A stretch of 64,000 nt of DNA, from NCBI GenBank assembly GCA_037176845.1, contig JAYKXP010000037.1:434001-498000 (forward strand), in the 5' to 3' direction. Shown here one piece after another: positions 36,148 to 48,380 of the stretch. This stretch comes from Paramarasmius palmivorus. Its lineage: Eukaryota > Basidiomycota > Agaricomycetes > Agaricales > Marasmiaceae. Position numbers and translations under genes: made by a program. Each line of letters begins with the position of its first letter. Within the stretch, counting starts at the first letter, position 1. Below the pieces are notes generated by a model. The model did no database searches. It saw only the letters and a list, made by a program, of their open reading frames with translations, and had not been told where the DNA came from.

Positions 36148-38511
36148 TTACCAGGTCTTCAGCGTTCGCTTAAATGACAAGAAGTCAGTAGAAAGCCATT
36201 ACCAACCGAGATACGAGCACATACCAAATCTCTGAACCCAAAAAATGCCGCAATAACACCTAAGCAGGTCGCAACCAGCACCGTACCGGTCGCTTTTCGG
36301 GTTTGCATCTTCCGTTTCCATGTCTCGGAATCCACGGGCGAAACACGATAATGACTCCAGTCAACCTTTCTCAGCCACCACCAAAACAGAAGTGCTGGAC
36401 CAGGGAAAACGACTGTAACCTTTGCATCGCGATTTCTGCGGTACCAGGACCTGCACCGGACAAAGACAGAATCCTTGATGCGGGATTGTATCTTGTCGTT
36501 GTACTGGTCGGTAGCGGTGTTTGTCACCTCGGCGGAGGCGATCTCTCCAGAAAGAACCGGCTTGATGAGATTGAGCATGTACTCGACCTAAGAGGACGTC
36601 ATCGCTAGGCGTCAAGCGAAGGAATGAACTGTACTGACCTGCATTTCTGTTGTAAAAATGACAGAAGTATGATTAGTTGTGGTATTAGGCCCTATAAACA
36701 TGCATAAGGTATATCCCCAAGGATGAAAGACATATAAGTACCAGATATCATATAGAAATTCGGGAAGCCAGGTACCGCAGTGCCCAGATATGCGGTAAGC
36801 CCCTCCTTCCTGTTGAAATACTCTTGTATCGTCTCATGAGTTCCTGTCACGGGTAGCGGGTATTCGTCCTAGAAAAGGAGGCGTTCAATGAACGCTATAT
36901 ACGACCAAACTGTAAAGGCGGCATACCGAGATATATCCAGTAGCGAGGACAATCACATCGAACGGCAACTGGTCACCTGAAAAGTACTGCTTTAAGTAAT
37001 GACGACCAGGCACAAACCAGGTTACAGACCTTTCTTTGTGATTATCCCTTGTTCTGATATCCCATCTACCCCATCCCAGTTTAGATCCACATTGGGTCGA
37101 TGTAGACAGCTCAGGTATCCTGCGTCGAGAACGAGCCTCTTGCAGCCAGAAGCTAATGGATATCGCCGTCACAGAACGCATCAACACGAAACAGCTTCAG
37201 GACATACGATAGCTGGGTATCAGATTATTGTGATACTTCTCCGGAGCAGCGTATCGTACCCATGCCCTCAACACCTATAACAACGCTTAGGATGGTTTAT
37301 GAAGCGAACCATGACTCACACTCACACTAGCAGTGAAGCCTCGCACGTTTGCATTTGCAAACACAAGTGCATATAAGAGTTCTAGCTGTTGTTCGTCGGT
37401 GAGCCATACATATACAGGTGAATTCAAATCCATTCTCACCTTCCAAAAGTTCCACCACCGATATACCCGCATGTAAAACGGGAGATACTTGCACATCCAA
37501 ACCTGAAACTGGAAGTAATTGTGACGAATCTGGCAAGGAGTGGTATTTAGTAGATGTCTGACTCAGTACGATAGAACTTACCGGAGGAAAGAACCAATTG
37601 GGGGTTCGACAAAAGTTTGTGACATTCACCGAAGGGTCCTTCGAAATCACTGGGATTAGTTGTATTCTGTACATTTACCGTAAGCAAAACTCTTGGTCGC
37701 GCATAATCTTGACTCACGCTGAAGAACCATTGCCTATGACTGCGACTCTCTTCCCCTGCAAATCAACGTTGTGATTCCATGATCCAGAATGGAACATATG
37801 ACCCTTGAAGCTGTTCAGCCCGGTTATGTCCGGGTATCGAATGAGCTCCAAGAACCCTATTGCAGAAATAAAGATGTGCGCGACATCCCTTCCTCCATTC
37901 TCATCCGAGGACACTTCCTTCACACCAGTAAGGTCTTCCTTTCGCCACCACGGTCTATCCTCGCCTGGAGCTACCGTTTTTGTCGTGATATGATACTTGT
38001 TTTCGGCAGGGTCCCATGTAGCAGATGTCACGAGGGTATTGAATACGATGTGCGGTAAGAGCCTGTACTTGACGGCCAAAGCCCGTAGGTATTCGTTCAT
38101 TTCAGGTTGGCCCGCATGCGTGCGATCCCAGTTCGGGTTGAGGTCGGTCGACAGAGAATAGAAGTGAACAGGGATATCGGAAGAGCAGCCCTGAGGGGGT
38201 AAAGATAAGAACAACACTGGATACGAATCTTATTGAAGACGGACCGGATACGTGTTATCCTGCAGCCACAATGAGTATTGGTCGGGAGTACGATTCACAT
38301 ATCAACTCACCCTCCACGTTCCTCCAATATCTCCAGCTTTCTCGTATATCACAAAATTGTTGAAACCTGGGAACTTCCTGCGCAAGGCAATCGCGAACGC
38401 AAGGCCTCCGATACTGTTGCCAATCTCAGTGTTGAATAGACTAGTTTAAGACATCGAGACGTACCCAGCGCCGACGATAACTATCCTTGGGGCTTTTTCA
38501 CCTTGCGACAT
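36148..38511 (-). CDS. FAD-dependent monooxygenase, Baeyer-Villiger type
   Basis: The start at 38511 opens [20 protein letters not shown], a FAD-binding GxGxxG. Exons 38511-38465, 38413-38311, 38259-38245 (only 15 nt), and 38190-37718 join in frame; further exons run to the stop at 36148. The third and fourth exons make DNTYPGCSSD, a hallmark of this class. The fingerprint F-x-G-x3-H-x3-W is seen as [11 protein letters not shown], and a second Rossmann motif, [10 protein letters not shown], binds NADPH. A late block with [10 protein letters not shown] and SGPNTTTNH is typical of fungal members. The C terminus carries one hydrophobic segment ([19 protein letters not shown]), suggesting membrane anchoring. 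It would insert oxygen into ketones or hydroxylate small molecules; substrate unknown. Confidence 0.9.
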
Positions 38512-40019
38512 GTGGTGGGAGGAGGATAAGTTCCCAAACGAGCGACTGAATTAACAGTGGTCAATATCCAGATGACAGCTCGTATGATGGCCAAACATTA
38601 CTGGTAATTCGGCTCCAAAAGTTTCCGGTACAGCCTTCTGATTGAGTGTACTTAGCTGCTGATTTCGGGGGTCGAGAATTCCTTCCTGAGAGGTTGCTGG
38701 GAAGGGAACCTGATGGTGTGAGGTACGGCAAAGTAAGGGAAAATGACAGTTAACCGGTACCTGTCATCGGTCTTCTGGGTATATTTGAGCATCTTGTTAT
38801 TCGCTATTTGGCAGAAAAGTAGCTTCGAGCCCTTGAAGTTGTGAAGCCAGAAGTGAGCTTAGTGTGGGGGGTTGGGTAAAGTACTCGGGACCAGTTCTTC
38901 CATGGCCACTTGACGGCCGTGAGAAACGTATCCCATACCCGGGTTTTTCTTTCACCGTCATGCATCGCAGCGGCATTGGCGTTGAGGGTCACTGTCCCAG
39001 TACAATCTTGAATATGGCGAGTAATATCGAAAATATTCAGACTCATTTCGGGTCGTTCGGGCTCTAGTGTCAACGATTGACTCAAAGTACTTATAAACAG
39101 GTTCGCTCTTTCATTTGCCATCCACGGATCTTTGCCTTGATCAAAACATACTGGTCAGGATTGGCAAACTAGCATCGCTTGACGGTAGATATATCAACAC
39201 ATATTCGACCTTTGAAAACGAAGAGGGCATGGTGGCGAAGATGTGGTCAGGTGAAATCCTGCTTGGATAGTGACATCCGACAGTCTGTAAGCACTCTGCT
39301 CCAAACCTAGTAGTGTTAAAACCATCCTCATTGATAGATCCAAGAATAAGACCCGGCTAATACTCGAAATCAACGGCGTAGACGCTTATCTACCTCAAGG
39401 CTCACTCGGATTCGCTTACCCCAGTCAATTCACAACTACCTCGTCGCTCTTTGGCAGAAGGAGCAGTTTCTCGACTGTGACCGTCGTCCAGCTTATCTCT
39501 CGACCCAAGTCATTCCAGGAATATCTTTTCGTGTATACATCACGCGGGGCACAGCTCGTCAATGACGCGGCGTACGAGCGTTCCCCTTGTCGCTACGACG
39601 TGGCCGTGTCTCTTCCCGAAATAATTCATGTCAGAGGCAACTTCGGGCGCTTTTAATTGGACACTCAGACTGCTTTGGCAAGGTGTCGGAGACCATTGAT
39701 GAGCCAGTAAAGCTCTGAAGCGTACGAGCGTGAAGTATATGATTTCTTACGTCTGGCATGGCGTGCATACCCATCATATACTACCGCGTATTAGGTGTGT
39801 CTTGTTTGATATAGGTCTCATTTGCGCATACTCATCATTGAGTACAGGAACAGAATAGGTGGAAATACATGATTATCATATAGTGAACGACCAACTGAAA
39901 AGATTTTACAATATAGAAGATAACGGAGTCAACTTCAACGCATATTAACTTTTAAGATCTTAGAAATCATAAATGGTATCATAGAGTCCCTATTTCGCCT
40001 GCGAAAAACCTCCATATAA
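38512..40019. other. intergenic
   Basis: 1.5 kb without a supported gene. Short open frames around 38804-39121 on the minus strand have no domain. The promoter of the monooxygenase lies at the left end. Confidence 0.4.
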
Positions 40020-40574
40020 TCACTCCTGAACAACATCCATAGCCTCTCCCATATAATCTGGCTCGCCCAATGAGCTCATCGAACTCATCGTCTTCAGCGA
40101 TATCATCGAAGTCTTCCGCGAATAGCAAGAACCATCGCAATACGACGTCTTCTTCGCAAAGCCGAACCGGGTGGTAGGCCTATCCTCGTCACGGTACCCA
40201 TAATCGTCTAGCTTCTCTCCTCCACATGCCTCATAGGTAGCTGCGCGTGTGTACGCGTAACGGGGGTCTCCTGTCGAAACAGAGGAGATGGACATGTCGG
40301 AACCGTTGCTGTGGTAGTAACACGTGGAACAGACAGAAGCACGTTCGCTGTCGGTGTCCATGGCGTCGCTCATCTCGGAAAGTGGGCAGTCTTCGCGTTC
40401 ATTTTGACCGCAAGGCCCCTCTGTACCGCTGTTGTCCTCTTCTTCATTTTGTTGTGCGTTCAGGACGTTGAGGTGTAGCATGGCGGGCATACGCCTTAGC
40501 GTGCGAGGTGAGAGACAAACGTCGGTTTGCTCGGTAACGGGAGTCGCGTTGTTGGTTGAAGCCTGGGTGGACAT
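40020..40574 (-). CDS. small Ser/Thr-rich acidic protein of unknown function
   Basis: A single exon gives 184 residues. It is rich in Ser, Thr, Met and Asp, with an acidic middle (EEEDNSGTEG, MDTDSERAS), a Cys/Tyr-rich stretch (SVCSTCYYH and YCDGSCYSRK) and a serine-methionine tail. No signal peptide, membrane helix or known domain. A minus-strand TATA element is well placed about 88 bases before the start, which supports expression. Confidence 0.6.
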   Translation of the reverse strand: MSTQASTNNATPVTEQTDVCLSPRTLRRMPAMLHLNVLNAQQNEEEDNSGTEGPCGQNEREDCPLSEMSDAMDTDSERASVCSTCYYHSNGSDMSISSVSTGDPRYAYTRAATYEACGGEKLDDYGYRDEDRPTTRFGFAKKTSYCDGSCYSRKTSMISLKTMSSMSSLGEPDYMGEAMDVVQE

Positions 40575-40659
40575 TCTGGTAACTGTTTATGGCTAGATAG
40601 CGAGAGCGTGCTTTAGACTGTGTTGGTGATGACGAACGAAGTGCATGGAAATAGTAGCG

Positions 40660-40665
40660 TTTTAT
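40660..40665 (-). promoter_or_regulatory. TATA box (TATAAA)
   Basis: TATAAA read on the minus strand, about 88 bases before the start of the gene at 40574. Assigned by sequence and position. Confidence 0.5.
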
Positions 40666-40794
40666 AGGGCTATCACTTGTGGCATTTTTGGTCAAAGCGC
40701 TTCTCTTGTCTTGGTTTCTCTTGTTTCAGAGGTCAAAGCGTCTATAGCTGTGCTGAAATCGATACATATTTTGAACACCGCAATAAATGCCACA

Positions 40795-40887
40795 GCTCAA
40801 GTGGTCTAACGGTTATGATGCGACCTTCCCACGAGGTTTCGATTACAAGCTAAGGTCGCGAACGGGGTTCGACTCCCCGCTTGAGCA
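40795..40887 (+). tRNA. tRNA-Gly(CCC) with 21-nt intron
   Basis: The acceptor GCTCAAG pairs fully with CTTGAGC, followed by discriminator A. The D stem is GTC/GAT, the anticodon stem CGACC/GGTCG, and the T arm CGGGG-TTCGACT-CCCCG. The 28 nt between the anticodon stems is a 7-nt loop plus a 21-nt intron after position 37; the anticodon reads CCC. The similarity of acceptor and loop to known fungal tRNA-Gly(CCC) agrees. Confidence 0.94.
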
Positions 40888-40893
40888 TTTTTT
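40888..40893 (+). terminator. Pol III terminator
   Basis: Six T residues immediately follow the tRNA-Gly 3' end, a standard RNA polymerase III stop. Confidence 0.85.
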
Positions 40894-41142
40894 ATTTGCT
40901 TCACCTCAATGAAACTTGTACACTATGTACACAGATTAATGGTATGCATACTCCGCATACTGACCATGAGCCCTATTGAGCCCCACACCGTTTCTTTACC
41001 GAGAAGGCCACGAGAACAATGGGCCGCGTACGGCCACTAGTGACTAGGGCCACAAACTATTTACATGTAACACTAAAAAGGACCTAGGTTCGCCATTCCC
41101 CCTTCCTCTACACAACACCCCCTGTGCCTCTTCTAGGAAAAG

Positions 41143-42114
41143 ATGACAAACAACTTCAGCCACTCCGAACAACAGGCAAGTCTTCTCTAAGGGCAGAACC
41201 ACGCACAAGCCCGCTAACTATGTCCTCAGACCGTCCCCCGTGAACGTGATGCGAGCAACACGGACATCGAAGATGACGATATTGCCTACATAGCAAGCTT
41301 CTTCAACGGATTCCCTGGTGTTATCAACACGCTGCGTTCTTTAGCCAAGCCCAGCGCTGAACCGGCACAGACCAATGTTGAGAAGGGCTTAGTGGAGAAA
41401 TCTCATCTCGGTACGACAGCGGAAGAAGACAGGGATAATGATGAGTTGGTGTATCCTGAAGACTTCGCGCACCAAGTGGAGAAATCTGATGAAGAGAGTA
41501 TTCACGAGGCCCACGCGGTCGAAGAGGAAGACGACTACTTGGATGATGTATCTGGTAGCGAAAACACGAAGTTCAAGACAAGTGCTACCACCGCACCACA
41601 CATTTTTGGGAATGAATTCTTCCCTATGTCTCCCAATCCTTTCGACAAGAGGTGGAAAACCAAGAGGCGCTCCATTTGGGAAGACGACGGCGAAAATATC
41701 CACATCCAATTACAGGTTGTTGAACCTAGTGGCTCAGCATACGAAAGCACTCTGCGCTCTTCTTCCTCCAGTCTCAACACAGACCTGCATCTCGGACCAA
41801 CCATCGAGGCCGTTTCCTGGCCGCCGAGCCTTGACGCACCCATCTTTGTCAATCCCTTTGACAAGTCCACTTCCATCATGTACATGGGAGAGCAGCCGAC
41901 CATGGATAGGACTGGTTATAGGGCGTGGCACTATCCCGAGGCTCGAAGGCGCACAGCCTTTGTAAAGGCGAACGAGGGAATCGTCTCGTCAGTTCCGACT
42001 CCGATTGCTTGCAGAGCTCTCCTCACTTCGAATTCACGCGAAGAGTTGTCCTCTTCCGCTCCCAGAGGCGCCGTGGAGACTCTCGTCCACCCCTTCGCTG
42101 CCATGATGCTGTGA
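41143..42114 (+). CDS. unknown acidic protein with NPF motifs
   Basis: Exons 41143-41175 and 41230-42114 give 305 residues. The 54-nt intron has a GC donor (CAG/GCAAGT) and a normal AG acceptor; using any nearby GT would break the frame. After an acidic N-terminal third (VEEEDDYLDDVSG), two NPF sites occur: MSPNPFDKRW at about 140 and APIFVNPFDKST at about 215. The second resembles the F-[VIT]-[ND]-P-F motif of unknown proteins elsewhere in this window. The C terminus is Ser/Arg-rich. No known domain. It sits just after tRNA-Gly. Confidence 0.7.
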
Positions 42115-42245
42115 GGAAGGCCATTGCATTGGTATCACGAGAGGAAGTGTTTCATGGATACGTTTTATAGCGAATGGTTTACATTCTTCTTCAAGTTTTC
42201 TTCTATGTATTTTATGTTTTATGATCTTTCTATGCCGATGTACCG

Positions 42246-42836
42246 TTAGCAGCTTCGATTAGTAAGAGGTAGAAAGCTCACCGTAGTGTCCTCTGTGGCA
42301 GTAAATATCTTCATTCCAGGTAGTCCATTCTCCATATCTGAGAGGAAATATGCATTATACGGGTTCAACCCCACGTCAGAGACAGATAAGATAGAAAAAT
42401 GTTGATTGTGCATGTCCGTGAGGCGTACAGTCGACTTTCTGTGTACTATCCGAGTACGTATGTGTGAGGGTATGGCGACCACCGTTTGTCCTAGGTCGAT
42501 CATCATTAGAAATCAGGTTTCTGTGTTCATAAGACTTGTGAGTACTCACCATCCGCGTAATCTCCTTCACCGATCCCACTGTCCTACATGTCTCAACCGA
42601 AACAACCGCGGATACTCCTCCCTTAAATCAAACGTATCTCCGTCTTCCAAAAACGAGAGGAATTTGGGGTTGAAGAGCATGCAGTCCGGCAGATCGTATT
42701 CCACAAGACGATTATAGCGGTGACACGGGCAAAATTCTGTTGGTTCTTGCTCTCCATGGTAGTTAAGGCGCCCCGACCAGTAGCGTTCAGGAGGATTGGT
42801 TGTTTTCGTATTTGGATATGCAATGGGCCTGGACAT
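42246..42836 (-). CDS. possible small gene of unknown function
   Basis: A minus-strand frame starting at 42836 (MSRPIAYPNTKTTNPPERYW) reads about 80 codons to RLRHVGQWD, then meets a candidate donor (GTGAAG). A second frame with protein-like content (DVGLNPYNAYFLSDMENGLP) follows downstream at about 42270-42480. I could not fix the intron between them without ambiguity. No domain is recognised. It may be a real two-exon gene or chance. Confidence 0.25.
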
Positions 42837-43074
42837 TTCTTTGCTAAGTGAAGAAGATGCAAAGTCTTTTATATGGCATCTTTCGTTCCCTTTGTCTGGG
42901 TGGGCGTGACGAGGGCTTCTTCTCGACAAAGACTTCTTTTAGCAACGAGTATAGAGAACCTTGTCATTTTTCTAGATCGTTTGTGATGGACATGAGAGAA
43001 TCCGAGCTCACCGTTTAGGTTTCCATACACTCTCCACGTTTCCATCACTGACGACACATCTGAGGGACAATGGG

Positions 43075-45786
43075 CTAACCCGGCTTCATCCTTTTGTTTA
43101 TGGGGACTTTGTGCGTCGTTTCTCGATGATTAGTAGGCCATTGAGTGGGGATGAGGAAGGAGTCTGACTGATGTTGGTGGTGGTTGATTAGAAAGGTGTC
43201 GTTAAGCGCATGCTGTGCCCGCTTTTGGGATTCATCCCATTTCTGGCCTAACAGGGCATCCAAACCGACGTCTTCAAAGTACATAATGTAACTCGTTACT
43301 AAGGGAGAACGTGTTATACATGACCAAAACAAATAGAGATAAGTATGGAATATAGGATGAGTATGTGTGCCTCTCAAACTTTCTCATCTACCGAACCGCT
43401 ACCGTCCTGCGTGAAAAAGGCTCAGTCCACGGTTCGGAAGTGTCATCGACTCGGAGGCACTTACCACTTTCTTCTGTTGTTGTATCTGGTTAAGAGTCTT
43501 CCTACCGACGTTCTTGCCAATCTTCCAAGCAGAGAACGTATGGCCTTCCGCAAAGATATCCTCAACCTCTTCGAGAGTTCGTCCAACAGTTTCAGGGAAC
43601 ATGAAGATGACATGGATGCACCCTGCAAAGTTGAATGTACCGAAGATAAAGTAAGTCTTGTAGGCAATAGTGGCGAAACCAGGAGGAACAGCCCATGCAA
43701 GGGCAAAGTTGAACGTCCAGTTGGTGGCCTGTTCGACAACATGATAAGCAGACAATCACTTCGCAACAGGGAGGACATACAGTGGCGAGGGATACGGCCT
43801 TGGCGCGAACTTTGAGCGAATACTGCACGGCTGGGTTAGTCACCGGCCATGGAGAAGGCTAAAGAGCGAAACGTTACAATTTCTGCGGGGTAAGTCCAGG
43901 ATACGGGACCCATCGTCATTGCAAAACTAACAGATGTCAGTCAGTATAACCAAACGGTACAAATTCGGATGGTAACATACCTGCAGACAAATAAGTACGA
44001 CAAAACGATGATGCCCTTGGTAGCATCGTCATGGCCCGTGATAACCCAGATGCCTATTTCAAGGTAAGCCACCAACACTAGTGCTTGCCACATAGTACCA
44101 CTCACGTTCGCCTTCAACGTCTCCCCACTGTCCAAGACGACCTTGCAAGCCTCCGACAAGGAAAAGGAAGAAGCCCATGCAAGTCAAACCTCCGATGAGC
44201 ATAGGTCTACGACCCCACTTATCGATATACAAGATGGCAGGAACTATCGGTAGAGGAGTCAATTCCGAGGATCATGGCCAGGGGAAGCGAAACGTACTGG
44301 TCATGACGACGTTGAGGACATATTGAACAGACTGTCGAAACCACTCAGTTCTCGGTCGGCCAAAGGCAGGACCCGTGAAACTTACAGCAGCAATCAAACC
44401 GGCCCTTCTGCCGACAAGACCAATTCCACGGAAGACATACGTGATGTAGTACCTATCTTCGTTTGAGTAACCACATCATTATCGGGAGAAGAGCTACTCA
44501 CATCATGACGTTCATTCCAGTGAGCTGCGACCACATTTGGAGACTCATGCCGAGGAAGACACGGCGCGGATTATTGCCCTTGAGCAAGTCGAGATAAGAT
44601 TTGGCTCCTTCATTCCTCTCGAAAAGGACCTGACAAAGACGGTCAGAAGATTGTACGTGGTGTAGCAACGTGCTTGGTACTCACCTGTTCCCTGATTTCT
44701 TCGAACTCAAGCCTGACCAGCTCATTGTTACGGTCTCCCTTTCCGTGAAGATCAGCGAGGATTTGCAATGCCTCTTCCTCTCTGCATGAACGGTATCGAT
44801 TAGAAATGGATACATCGGACGGCGAAGAATATTTGCCTGTCGTGATCCAGCAACCAACGCGGAGATTCAGGGAAGAAAAACATTCCGAGGAAGAGTATAA
44901 TGGCCGGTATCATTTGCAAACCCCATGGAATACGGAATGATGCAACACCGTCGATATCGGAGCAACCGAATTGGATGAAGTACTGGATGAGGATACCCCA
45001 AGTGATCGACCTAATGGATTATCGTTAGCGGTCCGTGCGTTCGCTGTGTATTGTGAAAGGCCAACCATTGTTGCAGCGAAACAAGACGACCACGAATTGC
45101 GGGAGGCGTAATTTCGGATTGGTAGATGGGCACGACGGCACTGACAATACCGACGGAAGCACCACCAACGACACGTCCCGCAACGAGCATGCCACGGTTC
45201 TAAGATGCCACGGTGAGTGGACAGCTCGGGGGATAGAAAGTTCAAATACATACCACTGAAGCACACTGGAGAATGGAACCAACAACCCAAATCAACGCAG
45301 CCAACATGATAGTTTTCTTCCTTCCCAAACGATCACCAAGTTGCGTGACGGCCAATGCGCCCACGAGGGATCCTGCGGGCATTGACGCTACCATGGCTCC
45401 TTGTGCAGATTCATCGGGCTACGGGTGCAGAAAATCAGTGCCGGAATGGAGAATCAAGTAAAGGTTCATACGTAGTTGAATGTGCGCAGATAATGTGGGT
45501 TCTAGGGATCAGTGTCAGCCACTCCATCTACAGCACGCTAAGGCAGACATTAATTACCGTCAAGACACCAGACATAGACGAGATATCTAAACCGAAGAGC
45601 CCACCACCTATACATGCAAAAGAGCCTACGACATACTAGAGACACAAACTGTTAGCTTTTACTATAACACCCCAGAAAAAGAGACGTACGGGATTAGATG
45701 CAATTCTTGCGCTGTACTAGAGTTCCAAATAGAAAGGTATTAACAAAGGCGCCAAGAAAAGAAGCTCTCGAGAGGCTCACCCCCAT
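43075..45786 (-). CDS. MFS sugar porter (hexose-transporter type)
   Basis: The start at 45786 is a 6-nt coding exon (ATGGGG) spliced to YSARIASNP, then to YVVGSFACIGGGLFGLDISS, a classic first helix. About 13 short exons follow. Family motifs in order: RLGRKK in loop 2-3, GRVVGGASVGIVSAVVPIYQ with SEI, FFPESPRWLLDHDR, QLTGMNVM and YYITYVF in helix 7, DKWGRRP, and C-terminal FMFPETVGRTLEEVEDIF. These define a 12-helix sugar:proton symporter in the plasma membrane. Exon borders in the C-terminal tail after GRKT are uncertain, so the stop at 43075 is tentative. With two beta-glucosidases nearby, import of glucose or a glucoside is plausible, but the substrate cannot be read. Confidence 0.88.
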
Positions 45787-47252
45787 CGTGAAGAGCCTGC
45801 TGTATGAAGGCTTGAGGAAGGCAAAGAAAGTATTTCTCGCGCCGGGCTACCTTTTATTGCTCCCCCTCTGGGGCATTGTGGGGCTCCAGAGCATTTGATT
45901 GCATCAAATCCCGCGTTTGATGATCATACGACCCTCCACTTCAGTAGGGATTCGGTAAAATGAAAGGCGTAGCCTTTGGCAAGACATCGATAGTTGATGG
46001 TATTTGGAGTACATGTGCATCTGTGACGCGTGACCTAAGCTAAGACCAGCTAAGCGTCGTGTAATGCGAGTTGAATGCGAATGTAACATACCTACTTGAA
46101 CTTCCTGGAGCTGCGTCTACTTCGCAAATTCCTGGGAATTATTCATGTCCACCTTGCGTTGTAGTTTAAGCCTTCACACAAACCAATAAAATGGCCTCTG
46201 AACGAGGAATGGAGTCTCAAGGTGCAGTCATTGGAAGTTTATGGGCCTTGGCGTTCTTGAGTCTTCTGGGCAAGCGGCGCGCCTGACAACCAAAGATGCG
46301 GAATGCTGTAACATGCAAATGCCCTCTACTTGGCTCGTTCCGCCGTGCGCTATGGGAAAGCCTTTTCAAGGACAAATCGTAATGCAAGTGGTGCCTAACT
46401 TTCAGGCACGACGAAAGAGGTCGTCTATCAAAAAATTTGTCAGAGGGAAGGCAGGGTTGAGGTCAAAAAACAGCATGTGAAAGACTTGCCGCACCATTTA
46501 TGTGTACAGCAATTGCTCGATTCCAAACGGGCCGCAATGCAAGTAGAATAGCCATTCGCAACAAGACGTTCTGGGTTGTGCTTGAACTAGATGAAGGGAT
46601 CTTGATGTGTGGAAATATAGAGTTCAGGAAGGTCGTCCGTCGTCTAGTCATCTCAGGGTCAGTCTACATGGATAATGAGAATCGAAGGTGACATATAACG
46701 CACTCAAACTCCTAGCTGAGCATCTCTCTGCCCTTTTCAACCAGTTACAGATCAATGGTGTACCAGGAAACATCCATTTCCCCCGAAAACCGGGGTTCTG
46801 TCGCGCGTCCAATCCCAGGATCCCGATGGGCTTCATCTCCTGTTCGGTCGTTTTCCCTGTCGCAACGAGCCGTTACAAGTGGGCAGTCAAGGTACTGGGA
46901 TCTCTAGCCAGCAAAAATGAGATTGTTTTCAGGGCCGTGAAAGTAAAAACACGTACCCAAAATGGAGATCATTCATGTCCTCCATCAGTTACACCTTGAG
47001 CTTGAGGTAGACGACACGACGTAATTCCTTTCAACGGGGAGGAAAAAATGATGCCTCCATACACCAATGACTTTTGGCGAAGGTATTCGAGGCTGGTGGT
47101 CGAGGTCATGGTAGAAAAGAGAGAATGCCTGCCGATTCCTGAACATGCAACGTTTCTCACGTGTACGCATCGTCGTGAAATCGACCATTGCCCAAGGTTC
47201 ATTCAGGGATCTTACCGGTGCCGAACTAATACAAGAAAAGCGTTTTGGCTAA
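45787..47252. other. intergenic
   Basis: Promoter of the sugar porter at the left end, then more than 1 kb without a supported gene. Frames on the plus strand (46241-46480, 46688-46999, 47048-47389) lack domains, and the last overlaps the 3' end of the regulator on the other strand. Confidence 0.4.
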
Positions 47253-48380
47253 TTAGCATTCTCGATACTCAAACGGTGTTCCCCAAAACCAATCCCTCCA
47301 TTGAACATCTAGCAATCCCCAGACATACCCTGCACATCTCCCGACATCGTTCATCCACCACCATCCCGGACATAGATCTCTCAGCATGACCAAATAACAA
47401 TATAATACCACAATCGCCCTCTGCCTCCTCTTAGCCAACAATCCAAAGAACCTCTCCCCACAAAGCGCAGGCCAGATAACTGCACTTCGTGCTTCGTATC
47501 CCATAGACCCGTGAACGTACGCGACACACAATGCATTCACCGCTTCTCTATACGCGTTACAGTCTTCTATATCGAATATCTCCTCCAGATCGACATGAGC
47601 CGTTGTTGACAGGTCACATATCCGATGTAAGGACCCGAATCTCTGAGGATCCCAATGAAAAGACGACGATAACCTCTCGAAATCCATATTCATCAAACTC
47701 TCGTCTTCGTACGTGAAACCCTCCAACCTAGACCAGACATTGTGCAAGGAAGTCACCAGGGAGAAGATGTTTCCAAGCGATGCGTGTAACGCCGAGGAAA
47801 AAGTGTACACCGAGAAGAACCCGGCAGCCATGAACTTTGCATCCAGACTTGTGCCATCAGCTGTTATAGCGGCCGTTCTGTGAGCAGACGCGAGGGATAA
47901 CCACTGTGAGTCATGGGGGTAGAGTCGACCGAGGTGTAGCGATGTGCACGCAAGCAGGGCATGCAAGAGGAAGGGGTTACTGAATGATAACTGAGGTACA
48001 GCGATGGCAGAGGTGCTGGCGTAAGAGGGGTTGGAACACATGAAAGCGGATGTTCCGACTGTGAAATGGTGGATTATTCGGAGGGAGGTCGCGTCCACGG
48101 TGATGGGTGATGGTGTAGTAAGGGGTTTGGGGAGTGTTACGATCGACGTCGTGTGCAGGTTATGTTTTTTCCTCTTCCATAAACATTCAATATCTCGTCG
48201 ATAGCAGTTTTTGCACGTTGGCTCTACTTCATCGCACTGGGATAAATGAGATAAAGCCAAGAAAAGGTGAATGCTGCATACCTTGATACGCCTCTTTTTA
48301 CACGTTAAACACCCACTTCGCGACTTGATATGAAGTCGTATGACTCGATGAGAAGTAATCGTAGTCCTCTGCGATGACAT
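47253..48380 (-). CDS. Zn2Cys6 transcription factor, Upc2-like (paralog C)
   Basis: Exons 48380-48282 and 48236-47253 give 360 residues after removing a 45-nt intron located, as in paralogs A and B, between KKRRIK and the third zinc cysteine. That intron is a multiple of three and contains no stop, so an unspliced transcript would still be translated with 15 extra residues inside the zinc cluster. Cluster spacing is standard. The C-terminal domain shows IIHHFTVG, FLLHALLACTSLHLGRLYP and a WWW run near the end. It is a nuclear regulator by family and lies 555 bases downstream of the second GH3 gene on the same strand, beside the sugar porter, so it could control these. Confidence 0.86.
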   Translation of the reverse strand: MSSQRTTITSHRVIRLHIKSRSGCLTCKKRRIKVCSIHLFLALSHLSQCDEVEPTCKNCYRRDIECLWKRKKHNLHTTSIVTLPKPLTTPSPITVDATSLRIIHHFTVGTSAFMCSNPSYASTSAIAVPQLSFSNPFLLHALLACTSLHLGRLYPHDSQWLSLASAHRTAAITADGTSLDAKFMAAGFFSVYTFSSALHASLGNIFSLVTSLHNVWSRLEGFTYEDESLMNMDFERLSSSFHWDPQRFGSLHRICDLSTTAHVDLEEIFDIEDCNAYREAVNALCVAYVHGSMGYEARSAVIWPALCGERFFGLLAKRRQRAIVVLYCYLVMLRDLCPGWWWMNDVGRCAGYVWGLLDVQWRDWFWGTPFEYREC

